Position numbers and translations under genes: made by a program
Part shown: piece by piece, positions 10,551 to 21,084 of the stretch
Position numbering within the stretch: the first letter of the stretch is position 1
How the letters are laid out: the number at the start of each line of letters is the position of its first letter
Assembly: GCA_028287105.1 (NCBI GenBank)
Contig: JAQBQH010000247.1
Location: 1 to 39,831 of the forward strand
Source: Myxococcales bacterium
GTDB taxonomy: Bacteria > Myxococcota_A > Polyangia > Palsa-1104
Reading direction: 5' to 3'
Length of the DNA stretch: 39,831 bases
Notes under the pieces: model-generated
What the model was told of the DNA's origin: nothing
The model's database searches: none
The model's input: the letters and a program-made list of their open reading frames with translations, nothing else

Positions 10551-11698
10551 GCCGGCACGCACACGTGGATGGCGAAGCCCTTGCCGACGGCGGTGCGCAC
10601 GTCCATCGTGCCGCCCACGAGCTGCACGCGCTCGCGCACCCCGGTGAGCCCGAAGCCGCCCTCGGTGCCGGCGGCGCCGACGCCGTCATCCTCGATCTGC
10701 AAGACCACCTCGCCGTCGCGATAGCGCAGCGTGCAGCTTGCGTGCGCGGCGCGCGAGTGGCGCGTGACGTTGGTGAGCGCCTCCTGGGCCACGCGATAGA
10801 GCGTGAACTCGAGGTTCGGCGCCAGCGCGCGCGGCGTGCCGTCGACGGTGAGCGAGGTATCCAGCCCCTGGCTGCGCGCCTCCTCCACCAGGGTCGACAA
10901 CGCCACGCCGAACGGGCGATCCTCGACGGCGGCGGAGCGCAACATGGTCACCGAGCGACGCAGCTCCGAGAGCCCCTCGCGCGACAGCTCCTGCGCGCGC
11001 GCGAGGCACTCGTCGGCGCGGCGCGCGTCGGTAGGGACGAGCGCGCGCGCGGCTTCGATCTGCACGTGGACCACGGTGAGGTAGTGTCCGACGCTGTCGT
11101 GGATCTCGCGCGCGATGCGGTTGCGCTCGTCGAGGACGGCGAGCTCCTCGACCTGCGCGGCATAGCGACGCACCTCGACGCGGGCGCGGCGCTCGCGCAG
11201 GAGCAGCTGGGAAAATGCGATCACGAACGCTGCCGCCGGCACGACCCCGCCGGCGACGGTGATGGCGTTGATGGGGCGCGAGCCGCCGTGCAGCCCGATG
11301 AACACGCCGAACGCGACGATGAGCGCCGTGGCCGCGACCGCCCAGCTCAGCGTCGTGTAGAGCACGAACATGCTGATGAGCGGCATGACCATCAGCGAGC
11401 TCGGCAAAAAGGCGGCCCACTGCAGCGCCATGGCCAGGAGCAAGAGCCCGCCGAGGAGCACGACGATGAGCGCGCGGCGGCCGCGTCGCTCGCTCCAGGC
11501 CACGCCGGCGGTCAGGACGAAGAAGTAGGCGGCCCCGAGGATGGCGACGGGGACGGCGCGCGCGCGCGGCAGGTTGGCCACGGTCATGGCGAGCGCCGGC
11601 AGGACGACGATGGCGATCACGACGAGCGCGCCGAGGTGGATGAACGGCTCGTCGGCGTCCGCCAGGGCGACGGCCGATCTGTTTTCGTCGTGTGACAT
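10547..11698 (-). CDS. DesK/NarX-type membrane sensor histidine kinase
   Basis: A 383-residue sensor kinase. About five or six hydrophobic helices (20-170) form a membrane input domain without an obvious periplasmic loop domain, like DesK- or LiaS-type sensors that detect envelope stress. The HisKA_3 dimerisation domain follows with phospho-acceptor H200 in NRIAREIHDSVGH. A short HATPase domain carries the N-box QEALTNVTRHS and the G-boxes DDGVG and GGFGLTGVRERV. The ATG at 11698 is preferred; GGAAGGAGG lies upstream at a rather long distance, and an ATG at 11725 in the same frame is possible. It is transcribed divergently from the phosphopantetheinyl transferase across about 95 bp. Together with the efflux pump it resembles an antibiotic-sensing resistance module. 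Confidence 0.9.
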   Translation of the reverse strand: MSHDENRSAVALADADEPFIHLGALVVIAIVVLPALAMTVANLPRARAVPVAILGAAYFFVLTAGVAWSERRGRRALIVVLLGGLLLLAMALQWAAFLPSSLMVMPLISMFVLYTTLSWAVAATALIVAFGVFIGLHGGSRPINAITVAGGVVPAAAFVIAFSQLLLRERRARVEVRRYAAQVEELAVLDERNRIAREIHDSVGHYLTVVHVQIEAARALVPTDARRADECLARAQELSREGLSELRRSVTMLRSAAVEDRPFGVALSTLVEEARSQGLDTSLTVDGTPRALAPNLEFTLYRVAQEALTNVTRHSRAAHASCTLRYRDGEVVLQIEDDGVGAAGTEGGFGLTGVRERVQLVGGTMDVRTAVGKGFAIHVCVPA

Positions 11699-11794
11699 CG
11701 ATCGCTCTTGGCGGCCTCCTTCCATCGAGTAATACACCGCGCGCCGCCGGCCAACGAGGGAAAGCGGCGCAAACGAGGTAGACTGGCGCGAGCC

Positions 11795-12571
11795 ATGTTG
11801 CCGCTTGCGAGCGATCACGCCGACGTGTGGCTCGCCTGGCCGGACGCGGCCGGCGCCGAGACGCTGGCCGCCTGTCGCGCGCTCCTGTCGCCCGACGAGC
11901 GCGACAAGCACGATCGCTTCGTGTTCGAGCGCGATCGCAAGCTCTATGCGGTGGCCCACGCGCTGCTGCGGCGCTCGCTGTCGCGTTACGCCGCGGTGAC
12001 GCCGGCCGCGTGGCGCTTCGTCGCCGACGACCACGGCTGGCCGGCGGTCGACCCGTCGGCGGGGCTGCCGGCCGTGGGCTTCAACCTGTCGCACACGCGC
12101 GGGCTGTGCGCGTGCGTCGTCAGTGGCGCGCCGGCGGCCGGCGTCGACGTCGAAGAGATGCGGGCCCCGGTCGATCTGCTCGAGCTGGCCGAGCACTCGT
12201 TCGCCGCCGCCGAGCGGGCCGGCCTGCGCGCGCTCGACGGTGAGACGGCGATGTGCGACCGCTTCTACGCGCTGTGGACGCTCAAGGAGTCGTACATCAA
12301 GGCGCGCGGCCTCGGGCTGGCGCTGCCGCTCGGCGCGTTCGCTTTTCGCCTCGAGGCGGAGCGGATCGAACTTTCGCTGCAACCCTCGCTGGGCGACGAC
12401 GCGCGCGGCTGGTGGTTCGCGCTGGCGGCGCCCTCGCCGCAGCACCGCCTGGCGGTCGCGTTGCGCCGGGCTCTCGCGGTCACGCCGACGCTGACGGTGT
12501 ACGCCGATGCGCTCGGCGACGTCGCGCCGCGCGTGCTGGCGCTGCCCATCCTGGCGCGTTCGGACCCGTAA
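11795..12571 (+). CDS. Sfp-type 4'-phosphopantetheinyl transferase
   Basis: A 258-residue Sfp/EntD-family enzyme that moves phosphopantetheine from CoA to carrier proteins. Motifs seen are VGFNLSHTRG (substrate loop), AAGVDVEEM (first Mg2+-binding Asp/Glu) and FYALWTLKESYIKARG (second acid and Lys). An N-terminal half with the same fold contains LSPDERDKHDRFVFERDR. The length is normal for the pseudo-dimeric Sfp type. It starts at ATG 11795 with only a weak ribosome site. It converges on the LanB gene with a 22-bp gap. It probably primes the NRPS at the left edge; a RiPP pathway does not need it unless a carrier protein is involved. Confidence 0.93.
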   Translation: MLPLASDHADVWLAWPDAAGAETLAACRALLSPDERDKHDRFVFERDRKLYAVAHALLRRSLSRYAAVTPAAWRFVADDHGWPAVDPSAGLPAVGFNLSHTRGLCACVVSGAPAAGVDVEEMRAPVDLLELAEHSFAAAERAGLRALDGETAMCDRFYALWTLKESYIKARGLGLALPLGAFAFRLEAERIELSLQPSLGDDARGWWFALAAPSPQHRLAVALRRALAVTPTLTVYADALGDVAPRVLALPILARSDP

Positions 12572-12593
12572 TCGCGACCGCCGTGGGTGCCGC

Positions 12594-15500
12594 TCAGCGA
12601 CGGCGCCGCGCGCGCGCCAGCTCGGAGCCGTAGAGCCGCTCGAGAAAATCGTAGAGCACGAGCTCATGGGCGCGCGCCGCGCCGCGAAGGACGCGGTTGG
12701 CATGCATGTGCGCGAAGCTGTCGGCCAGCGACGGCAGACTCTCGGTCAGCTCGCCCTCCGCGGCGCAGGCGCGCAGCGCCGCCACGATCGGCTCGAGCCG
12801 TTGCGAACGGCGCGCCAGCACCTCGAGCTGCGGCGCCAACGGGCTCGTCTGGTCGGCGCCGCGGTCGAGCAGCGTCTCCAGCGCCGCGCGCTCGACCCGG
12901 TAGCGCTCGCCGAGCTGACGCTCCAGCCGCGCGTCGGCGCGATGCTCGTGCGCCAGCCGCGCCCGCACGCCGCCCGCCAGCGCGTACTTGTCGGCGGGCG
13001 AGAGCCCGACGTCGTCGAGCAGCTGATCGATACCGCGCAGCGACAGCCGCCAGCGCGCGTCGTCGCGGGCCGCGTCGCCGTCGAGGGTGGCCAGGAGCTC
13101 GAGCACCGCGTCGGAATCGGCGGCGAAGAGCTGCTCGGCCAGGAGGATGCCGCGCGCGCCGCCGTAGCGCTCGACCTCACGCTCGTAGGTGTCGAGCTGC
13201 ACGCGCCACACGAGGCCGCGCGTCACCAGCGCGCCGGCCGCGGCCAGGAGGCGCGGCGACACCTCTTCGGCCAGGCGGCGCGGCTCGCCGTGCAGCCGCA
13301 CGCGCACGTGCCACTCGGGATCGCCGTAGCGCACGAAGAACCAATCGTCGACGGCGCCGCCGGCGCGCGCCGCGGTCACCAGCGGCGCCAGCTCGCGCAA
13401 GACCGCGTCGGCGAACGAGGCGCCGCAGTAGAGCTTGGCGTAGAGCCAGTCGCTCCCGGGCGGCAGCGACCGCGCCACTGACGGGACGGGCCGCGCCACC
13501 GACGGGACAGGCCGCGCCAGCGACGGGACGGGCTGCGCCACCGACGGGACGGGCCGCTCCGCTCGCAACCGCGGCGAGCGCGCCGACATCGGGATGACCA
13601 TCTCGTGCACGTAGTCCCCCGCCGGCCCGTGCGCGCACAGCCCGTCGTGCCCGAACAGCTCGGTCAGCGTCGCGGTCGGGCGCTCGTGGACGAGCTGCAC
13701 GAACGAATCGACCGCCAGCACATTGTCGAGGTCGACGGGGAGCTCGTTGTCCGAATCGGCCAGCGCGACCCAGCGCGGCAGTTGGCGCCGCGCCCGCAAC
13801 GCCTGGGCGCGCTCGAAGCGCGCCACCCGGTCGCCGTTCGCGCCGAGCGGCGCCAGCTCCGCGGCGTCGAGGCGCCACCGCTGCGGGCTCAAGACCACGC
13901 GCCCGAGGCGCAGCCGCGGCAGTGACGCCAGCTCGCCGAGCGCGCCCCACTCCACGCTCGGCGCCCGACCATCCTCGGCCTGCAGCGCGCACAAGAAGCG
14001 ATAGCTCGCCAGGTTCTGCACGCGCGCGAAATCGTGCGCCGTCGACAGGCGCGGGATCACCTGCCGGCCGAGGCGCGGGCAGCGCAAGACGACGCGCCCC
14101 TCGCGAATCGCGACCTCCAGATCGGCGAGCGTGAGCACGCGATCGGGTGGGGCGCCCGAGCGCCCGAGCAGCGCCAGCTCGTACTCGCGCAAGAGCGGGC
14201 GCAACAGGATGTTGCCCGACCTTCCCTCGGGCAGATGCACGATCTCGGCGTGGATGGCGTCGGGCCGCGCCGCTTCCTCGACGGCGAGATGCGCGCGCAC
14301 CGCAGCGGCGAGCCGCTCGTCGGCGTGGCAGAAGCGGCCGAGCAGGTTCGCGCCCGAGGGCCCGTCGATCCCGCGCAACAAGATGGTGTAGTCGCCGCGT
14401 TGGAGCGCCTCGGGCGACGCCGCCGCCAGCGTCGCCACCACGGCGAAGCTCGCCGGCAGCGACGTGGCAGACGCCTCGCCCAAGAGCGCGAGATCGCCTT
14501 CCTCGAGGACGATCTCGGCCGCGCCGGCACCGCCCGCCGCCTCGAGCCGCCGCGCCAACAGCCGCTGCCAGGCACCGCTCGCGCGCGTCTCGGCCGACGC
14601 CGGCGCGGCGAACGCCAGCCCGCGCAGGAGCGGCGACACATCCGCCGACGGCAGGTTGCTGCCGCCGTAGCCGACGCCCAGCTCGTCGTCGAGCGCCTCG
14701 CACGCCGGCACCCAGCGGTCCTCGTATCGCGCCGCGAACGCCGCGCGGAAGCGTCGAAGCGCTTCGTCGGGCGGCGGCGGCGGCAGGCGTTGCAGGAGCG
14801 CGAGCACGCGCGTCAGCTCCGCCACCGGGCCCCGTCCCAACGTCGCGCGCGGCGAGCGCTTGACGAGATCGACCTGGAACAGCCGCGGCAGCTCGGCCCG
14901 CGCCGGCAGCGGCGCCAGCTGGCCGGCGATCGCACGATAGCGCGCGGGCGACACGCCGAGCGGCTCCGCGTCGAGCGCGGCCAGCGAGCGCCGCACCTGG
15001 TCGAGCGCGCCCGCCGCCGCCGGTGCCGACGCGGCCAGCTGCGCGACCAGATCGCCGACCGGCTCCGAGCCCGTGACGAGCGGCGTCAGCTCCGGGACCA
15101 GCACCTGCTCGTCGGCGAGCTGGGCCACGAAATCGTCGGCCTCCTCCTGGCTCAGCTCGCCGGGCGCGTGATCCGCGACCAGCGCGAGCGCCAGCTCCCG
15201 CAGCGTCGCCCCGTGGCGCGCCCGCTCGAGCGTCGCATCGAGCGGCGCGCTGGCATCGACCGCGACCAATCGGTACGAGCGGCGCCGCTCCGCCACCAGC
15301 GCGGCCTCGACATATCGGCGCTGCTCGCCGGCGCAATAGAGGCTCGTGTTCGGCCGATAGGTCGCGCCGCGCTGCACCGCCGGATCGCGCGCCAGCCCCG
15401 CCGCCACCAGGCCGAGGTAGTCGATGTCGAGGCGGGTGGCGCGGCGATGCTGGTCGTCCCCGTCGAGAACGAGCCGCGTCGCCTCGGCGACCGTGCCGGT

Positions 15501-15884
15501 CGAGCAGCCGGCGAACAGGCCGAACGGCGTGGCGCGCCCCGCCATGCGCGCGAGGTAGCGAACGAGCGCGCGCTCGATCTTGCGGCCGCGCTCCGAGTCG
15601 GGCGCGTCGTGCCAGGCGGCGACGCTGTCGTCGAGCGAAGGCGAGGCGACGAAGATGGCCTCGCGCACGTCGGGCCGCGCGAGCAGCGCCCGCAGGCGCC
15701 CCTGCAGGAGGCGCACGTCGCCCGCGATCGCCGCCGCGCGCATCGCCGGCGCCGCCGACGCCGCGCCCAACCCCTCGCCGAACGCGCGCAGCTCGCCGAA
15801 CGGCAATAGAGGGGTGCGCAGCGCGAAGAAGCCGGCCGGCTCGATCGACACCTTTGCCGCCGCAATTTGATCCAGGTCACGCAT
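12594..15884 (-). CDS. Full-length LanB-type lantibiotic dehydratase (glutamylation + elimination domains)
   Basis: 1096 residues from ATG 15884. Residues about 1-770 match the Lant_dehydr_N glutamylation domain, starting with the typical EPAGFFALRTPLLPF and including RATPFGLFAGCSTG and GRSGNILLRPLLREYE. Residues about 803-1090 form the SpaB_C/thiopeptide-type elimination domain (LYAKLYCGASFADAVLRE, DDWFFVRYGDPEWHVRVRL, QLDTYEREVERYGG). In this family glutamate from glutamyl-tRNA is attached to Ser/Thr of a precursor and then eliminated to give dehydroalanine or dehydrobutyrine. Between the domains lies a heptapeptide tandem repeat (about 777-803). The likely substrates are the two precursor peptides at 20.7-21.1 kb. 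No LanC lies nearby. It is divergent from the oxygenase operon, with 181 bp between. Confidence 0.92.
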   Translation of the reverse strand: MRDLDQIAAAKVSIEPAGFFALRTPLLPFGELRAFGEGLGAASAAPAMRAAAIAGDVRLLQGRLRALLARPDVREAIFVASPSLDDSVAAWHDAPDSERGRKIERALVRYLARMAGRATPFGLFAGCSTGTVAEATRLVLDGDDQHRRATRLDIDYLGLVAAGLARDPAVQRGATYRPNTSLYCAGEQRRYVEAALVAERRRSYRLVAVDASAPLDATLERARHGATLRELALALVADHAPGELSQEEADDFVAQLADEQVLVPELTPLVTGSEPVGDLVAQLAASAPAAAGALDQVRRSLAALDAEPLGVSPARYRAIAGQLAPLPARAELPRLFQVDLVKRSPRATLGRGPVAELTRVLALLQRLPPPPPDEALRRFRAAFAARYEDRWVPACEALDDELGVGYGGSNLPSADVSPLLRGLAFAAPASAETRASGAWQRLLARRLEAAGGAGAAEIVLEEGDLALLGEASATSLPASFAVVATLAAASPEALQRGDYTILLRGIDGPSGANLLGRFCHADERLAAAVRAHLAVEEAARPDAIHAEIVHLPEGRSGNILLRPLLREYELALLGRSGAPPDRVLTLADLEVAIREGRVVLRCPRLGRQVIPRLSTAHDFARVQNLASYRFLCALQAEDGRAPSVEWGALGELASLPRLRLGRVVLSPQRWRLDAAELAPLGANGDRVARFERAQALRARRQLPRWVALADSDNELPVDLDNVLAVDSFVQLVHERPTATLTELFGHDGLCAHGPAGDYVHEMVIPMSARSPRLRAERPVPSVAQPVPSLARPVPSVARPVPSVARSLPPGSDWLYAKLYCGASFADAVLRELAPLVTAARAGGAVDDWFFVRYGDPEWHVRVRLHGEPRRLAEEVSPRLLAAAGALVTRGLVWRVQLDTYEREVERYGGARGILLAEQLFAADSDAVLELLATLDGDAARDDARWRLSLRGIDQLLDDVGLSPADKYALAGGVRARLAHEHRADARLERQLGERYRVERAALETLLDRGADQTSPLAPQLEVLARRSQRLEPIVAALRACAAEGELTESLPSLADSFAHMHANRVLRGAARAHELVLYDFLERLYGSELARARRRR
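13474..13557 (-). repeat. 21-bp tandem repeat x4 inside lanB (heptapeptide ARPVPSV)
   Basis: Four head-to-tail 21-bp units (13474, 13495, 13516, 13537) differ at a few bases and encode ARPVPSV-like heptapeptides (RPVPSVA, QPVPSLA, RPVPSVA, RPVPSVA). They sit exactly between the glutamylation and elimination domains of the dehydratase and form a Pro-rich extended linker, probably expanded by slippage. Confidence 0.9.
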
Positions 15885-16065
15885 TGACGAAGCGGCGAGA
15901 ACGCGCGCGCACGGGCTCGCCACCGGCGCGCCACTATACGCGAGCGCGGCTCGCGTCAAAGCGCTTCCCTGGGACACTGATTCGGACCCTGGAACGTGAC
16001 CCAGGGCACGTGATTACACTGACTTCCGTTGACGCCCCGAAATCCCTCTCGTAGTGTCGCCGCAC
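15885..16065. promoter_or_regulatory. Divergent RiPP promoter region with CCCTGG repeats
   Basis: The 181-bp gap between the divergent dehydratase and oxygenase genes. Two copies of CCCTGG(G/A)AC start at 15967 and 15987 (20-bp period), and CCCAGGGCACGTGA follows at 16000. Copies two and three form an inverted repeat, CCCTGG-N8-CCAGGG (15987-16006). They are candidate operators for coordinated control of both RiPP transcripts. No convincing -35/-10 pair was found. Confidence 0.4.
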
Positions 16066-17294
16066 ATGTCGGTGGCCGTGAAATCGGAAGCCCCGCTAGC
16101 GCGCGATGACGAACGCGCGTGCGCCGACGCATACGTTCTCAATCCGTTTGCCAAGCTCGGCTTCGAGCGCCTTCACGACGCGACCTCGACGCGAATCTAC
16201 GTCGTGGCGCCGGTGCGCGGACGCTCCTGGAAGCGCAGTGCCGTCGCCGCGCACGAGCAGCCGCGCCTGTTTGCGCTGTTGCGCGCCATGCTCACGGCCG
16301 ACGCCGATGTGGAAGTCGAGCTGCCGACCGAAGACTTGGAGGCGCTGCGCGAGATTGGCCTCCTGGTCGCGAGCGACGACGTGCCCGACGAAGTGCGCTT
16401 CCACGCCGCGCTCGACGCCTGCGACGCCGGCCTCGACGACGACGGCGACGCCGAAGACGCGATCGTCCATCCCAGCCTCTCGTTCGATCCGCCGGCGGGC
16501 GTCGAAGCGGCGCCGGCACCGTCGGGGGCCGGGCCGATGGTCTGGCTCACCGACGCCCGCAGCGGCGTCGCGGCGCCCTACGAAGCAGGCGCGCTCGAAC
16601 CGGCGCTGCGCCGCTGTGTGCCCGCCGCCGCCCCGCCGCCGCTCGCTCCCTTGGCGCGCGCGCAGCTGCGAAGGGCCGGGGTCCTGGTCACGCGGCGCGA
16701 GCTGGCGCGCGCCGCCGCCCATCGCACCGTCGAGCTGACCGAGGCCAACCGGCGCTTCGCCGACCTGAGCCACGCCGTGGTGCCGGCCCTGGTACCGCCC
16801 GCGCTCTTGCCCGAGCTCCAGCGCTACTACGCCGCGCTCGTCGACGAGGGCCACGTCCTGTTCGGCGATTCGCAGGTGCCGCGACGCTACGTCCAGCACA
16901 ACGAGGTCGTCGCCCGCATGTTCCTGACCGCGCTCACCGACACCGTGCAGGCGGTCGCGGGCGTCGCCCTCAAGCCGGCCTACGCCTACTTCGCGTCCTA
17001 CCGCGAGGGCGCCCGGCTGGAGATCCACGTCGATCGCCCGCAGTGCGAGGTCAGCGTCTCCTTGCTGCTCGAGTACCTGCCGGCCAGCGACGGCGCCTCA
17101 CCGTGGCCTCTATGGGTGAGCCGCACTCCCGACGACGAGAGCACGCGGGTCGCGATCCACCAGCGCCTCGGCGACGGCATCCTCTATCGAGGGCCCGAGC
17201 TCTATCACTGGCGCACGCCGCTGCCGGCGGGACATCGGTCGACGCACCTGTTCCTCCACTACGTCCGCCGCGACTTCCAGGGGTCGATCGACTG

Positions 17295-17295
<1 letters not shown>
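16066..17295 (+). CDS. 2-oxoglutarate/Fe(II)-dependent oxygenase with novel N-terminal domain
   Basis: 409 residues. The C-terminal part (about 225-409) is a jelly-roll 2OG-Fe(II) oxygenase of the prolyl-hydroxylase style. The iron ligands appear as HVD (H321, D323) and YHWR (H381), with R391 in GHRSTHLFLHYV as the likely 2-oxoglutarate anchor. The N-terminal 200 residues look like one or two small winged-helix units (LPTEDLEALREIGLLV; LAPLARAQLRRAGVLV), which could bind a leader peptide like an RRE domain; that is inference. ATG 16066 was chosen over GTG 16054. It ends TGATG with the kinase gene, so it is co-translated. Plausible role: hydroxylation of Pro, Asp or another residue of the EPPDGG core, as CinX does for Asp in cinnamycin. 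Confidence 0.8.
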
Positions 17296-20689
<3,394 letters not shown>

Positions 20690-20693
<4 letters not shown>

Positions 20694-20866
20694 ACGAGGA
20701 TCGCAAGACCACCGACAAGAATGCAAAGTCCGGCCAGAAGCAGAAGCTGGTGCTGCGCAAGCAGTCGATTCGCCAGCTCGACGCCAAGGAGCTCGCCATC
20801 GCCACCGGCGGCCACGCCGAGCCGCCCGACGGCGGAGTCTGCTCGCAGGGACGCCATCAAAAGTAG
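20690..20866 (+). CDS. RiPP precursor peptide 1 (double-glycine leader, class I lanthipeptide-like)
   Basis: 58 residues. A Lys/Asp-rich leader contains KLVLRKQSIRQLD and AKELAIATGG, a form familiar from class I lanthipeptide-type leaders of Bacteroidota and Myxococcota (known family style). Cleavage after Gly40-Gly41 would give the core HAEPPDGGVCSQGRHQK, with one Cys and one Ser. The leader is identical to that of precursor 2 at 33 of 41 positions, and the cores share EPPDGG and CS. The ATG overlaps the kinase TGA and is preceded by AAGGGGG. It is expected to be modified by the LanB enzyme and exported and cut by the C39 ABC transporter. Whether Ser51 and Cys50 form a ring is unknown. Confidence 0.88.
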
Positions 20867-20894
20867 CTCGACCCAGACGCAACGCAATCCGTCC

Positions 20895-20901
20895 AAAGGA
20901 G
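20895..20901 (+). promoter_or_regulatory. Ribosome binding site of precursor peptide 2
   Basis: AAAGGAG precedes two in-frame ATGs (20905 and 20911) by 3 and 9 bases. The spacing and alignment with precursor 1 favour 20911. The 40-nt intergenic segment shares GTCCAA-GG-GA with the region before precursor 1, so the duplicated unit included the ribosome site. Confidence 0.7.
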
Positions 20902-20910
20902 ACCATGATC

Positions 20911-21078
20911 ATGAACAAGGATCGTAAGAGCACGGAGAAGAACGGCACGGCCGGCCAGAAGCAGAAGTTGGTCCTGCGCAAGCAGTCGATTCGCCAGCTC
21001 GACGACAAGGAGCTCGCGATTGCCGCCGGTGGCTGCGAGCCGCCCGACGGCGGCTGCTCGAAGAACAAGGCGCGCTAA
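20911..21078 (+). CDS. RiPP precursor peptide 2 (double-glycine leader)
   Basis: 55 residues from ATG 20911 (ATG 20905 would add two residues). The leader carries KLVLRKQSIRQLDDKELA and ends IAAGG; the predicted core is CEPPDGGCSKNKAR with Cys1, Cys8 and Ser9. It is a tandem duplicate of precursor 1, with divergence concentrated in the core tail. Canonical class I rings need a Ser/Thr N-terminal to Cys, but here the only Ser follows both Cys residues. Possible products are a reversed lanthionine (Cys1-Dha9), a free Dha plus a Cys1-Cys8 disulfide, or another linkage. The prolyl oligopeptidase gene follows after 6 nt. Confidence 0.9.
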   Translation: MNKDRKSTEKNGTAGQKQKLVLRKQSIRQLDDKELAIAAGGCEPPDGGCSKNKAR

Positions 21079-21084
21079 GCGCCG

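Noticed and set aside
15999-16016. A sigma-54 promoter in front of the oxygenase (GGCACGTGATTACA)
   Set aside because: The GG element and spacing fit, but the essential GC of the -12 element is AC, and the nearby FHA regulator lacks GAFTGA.
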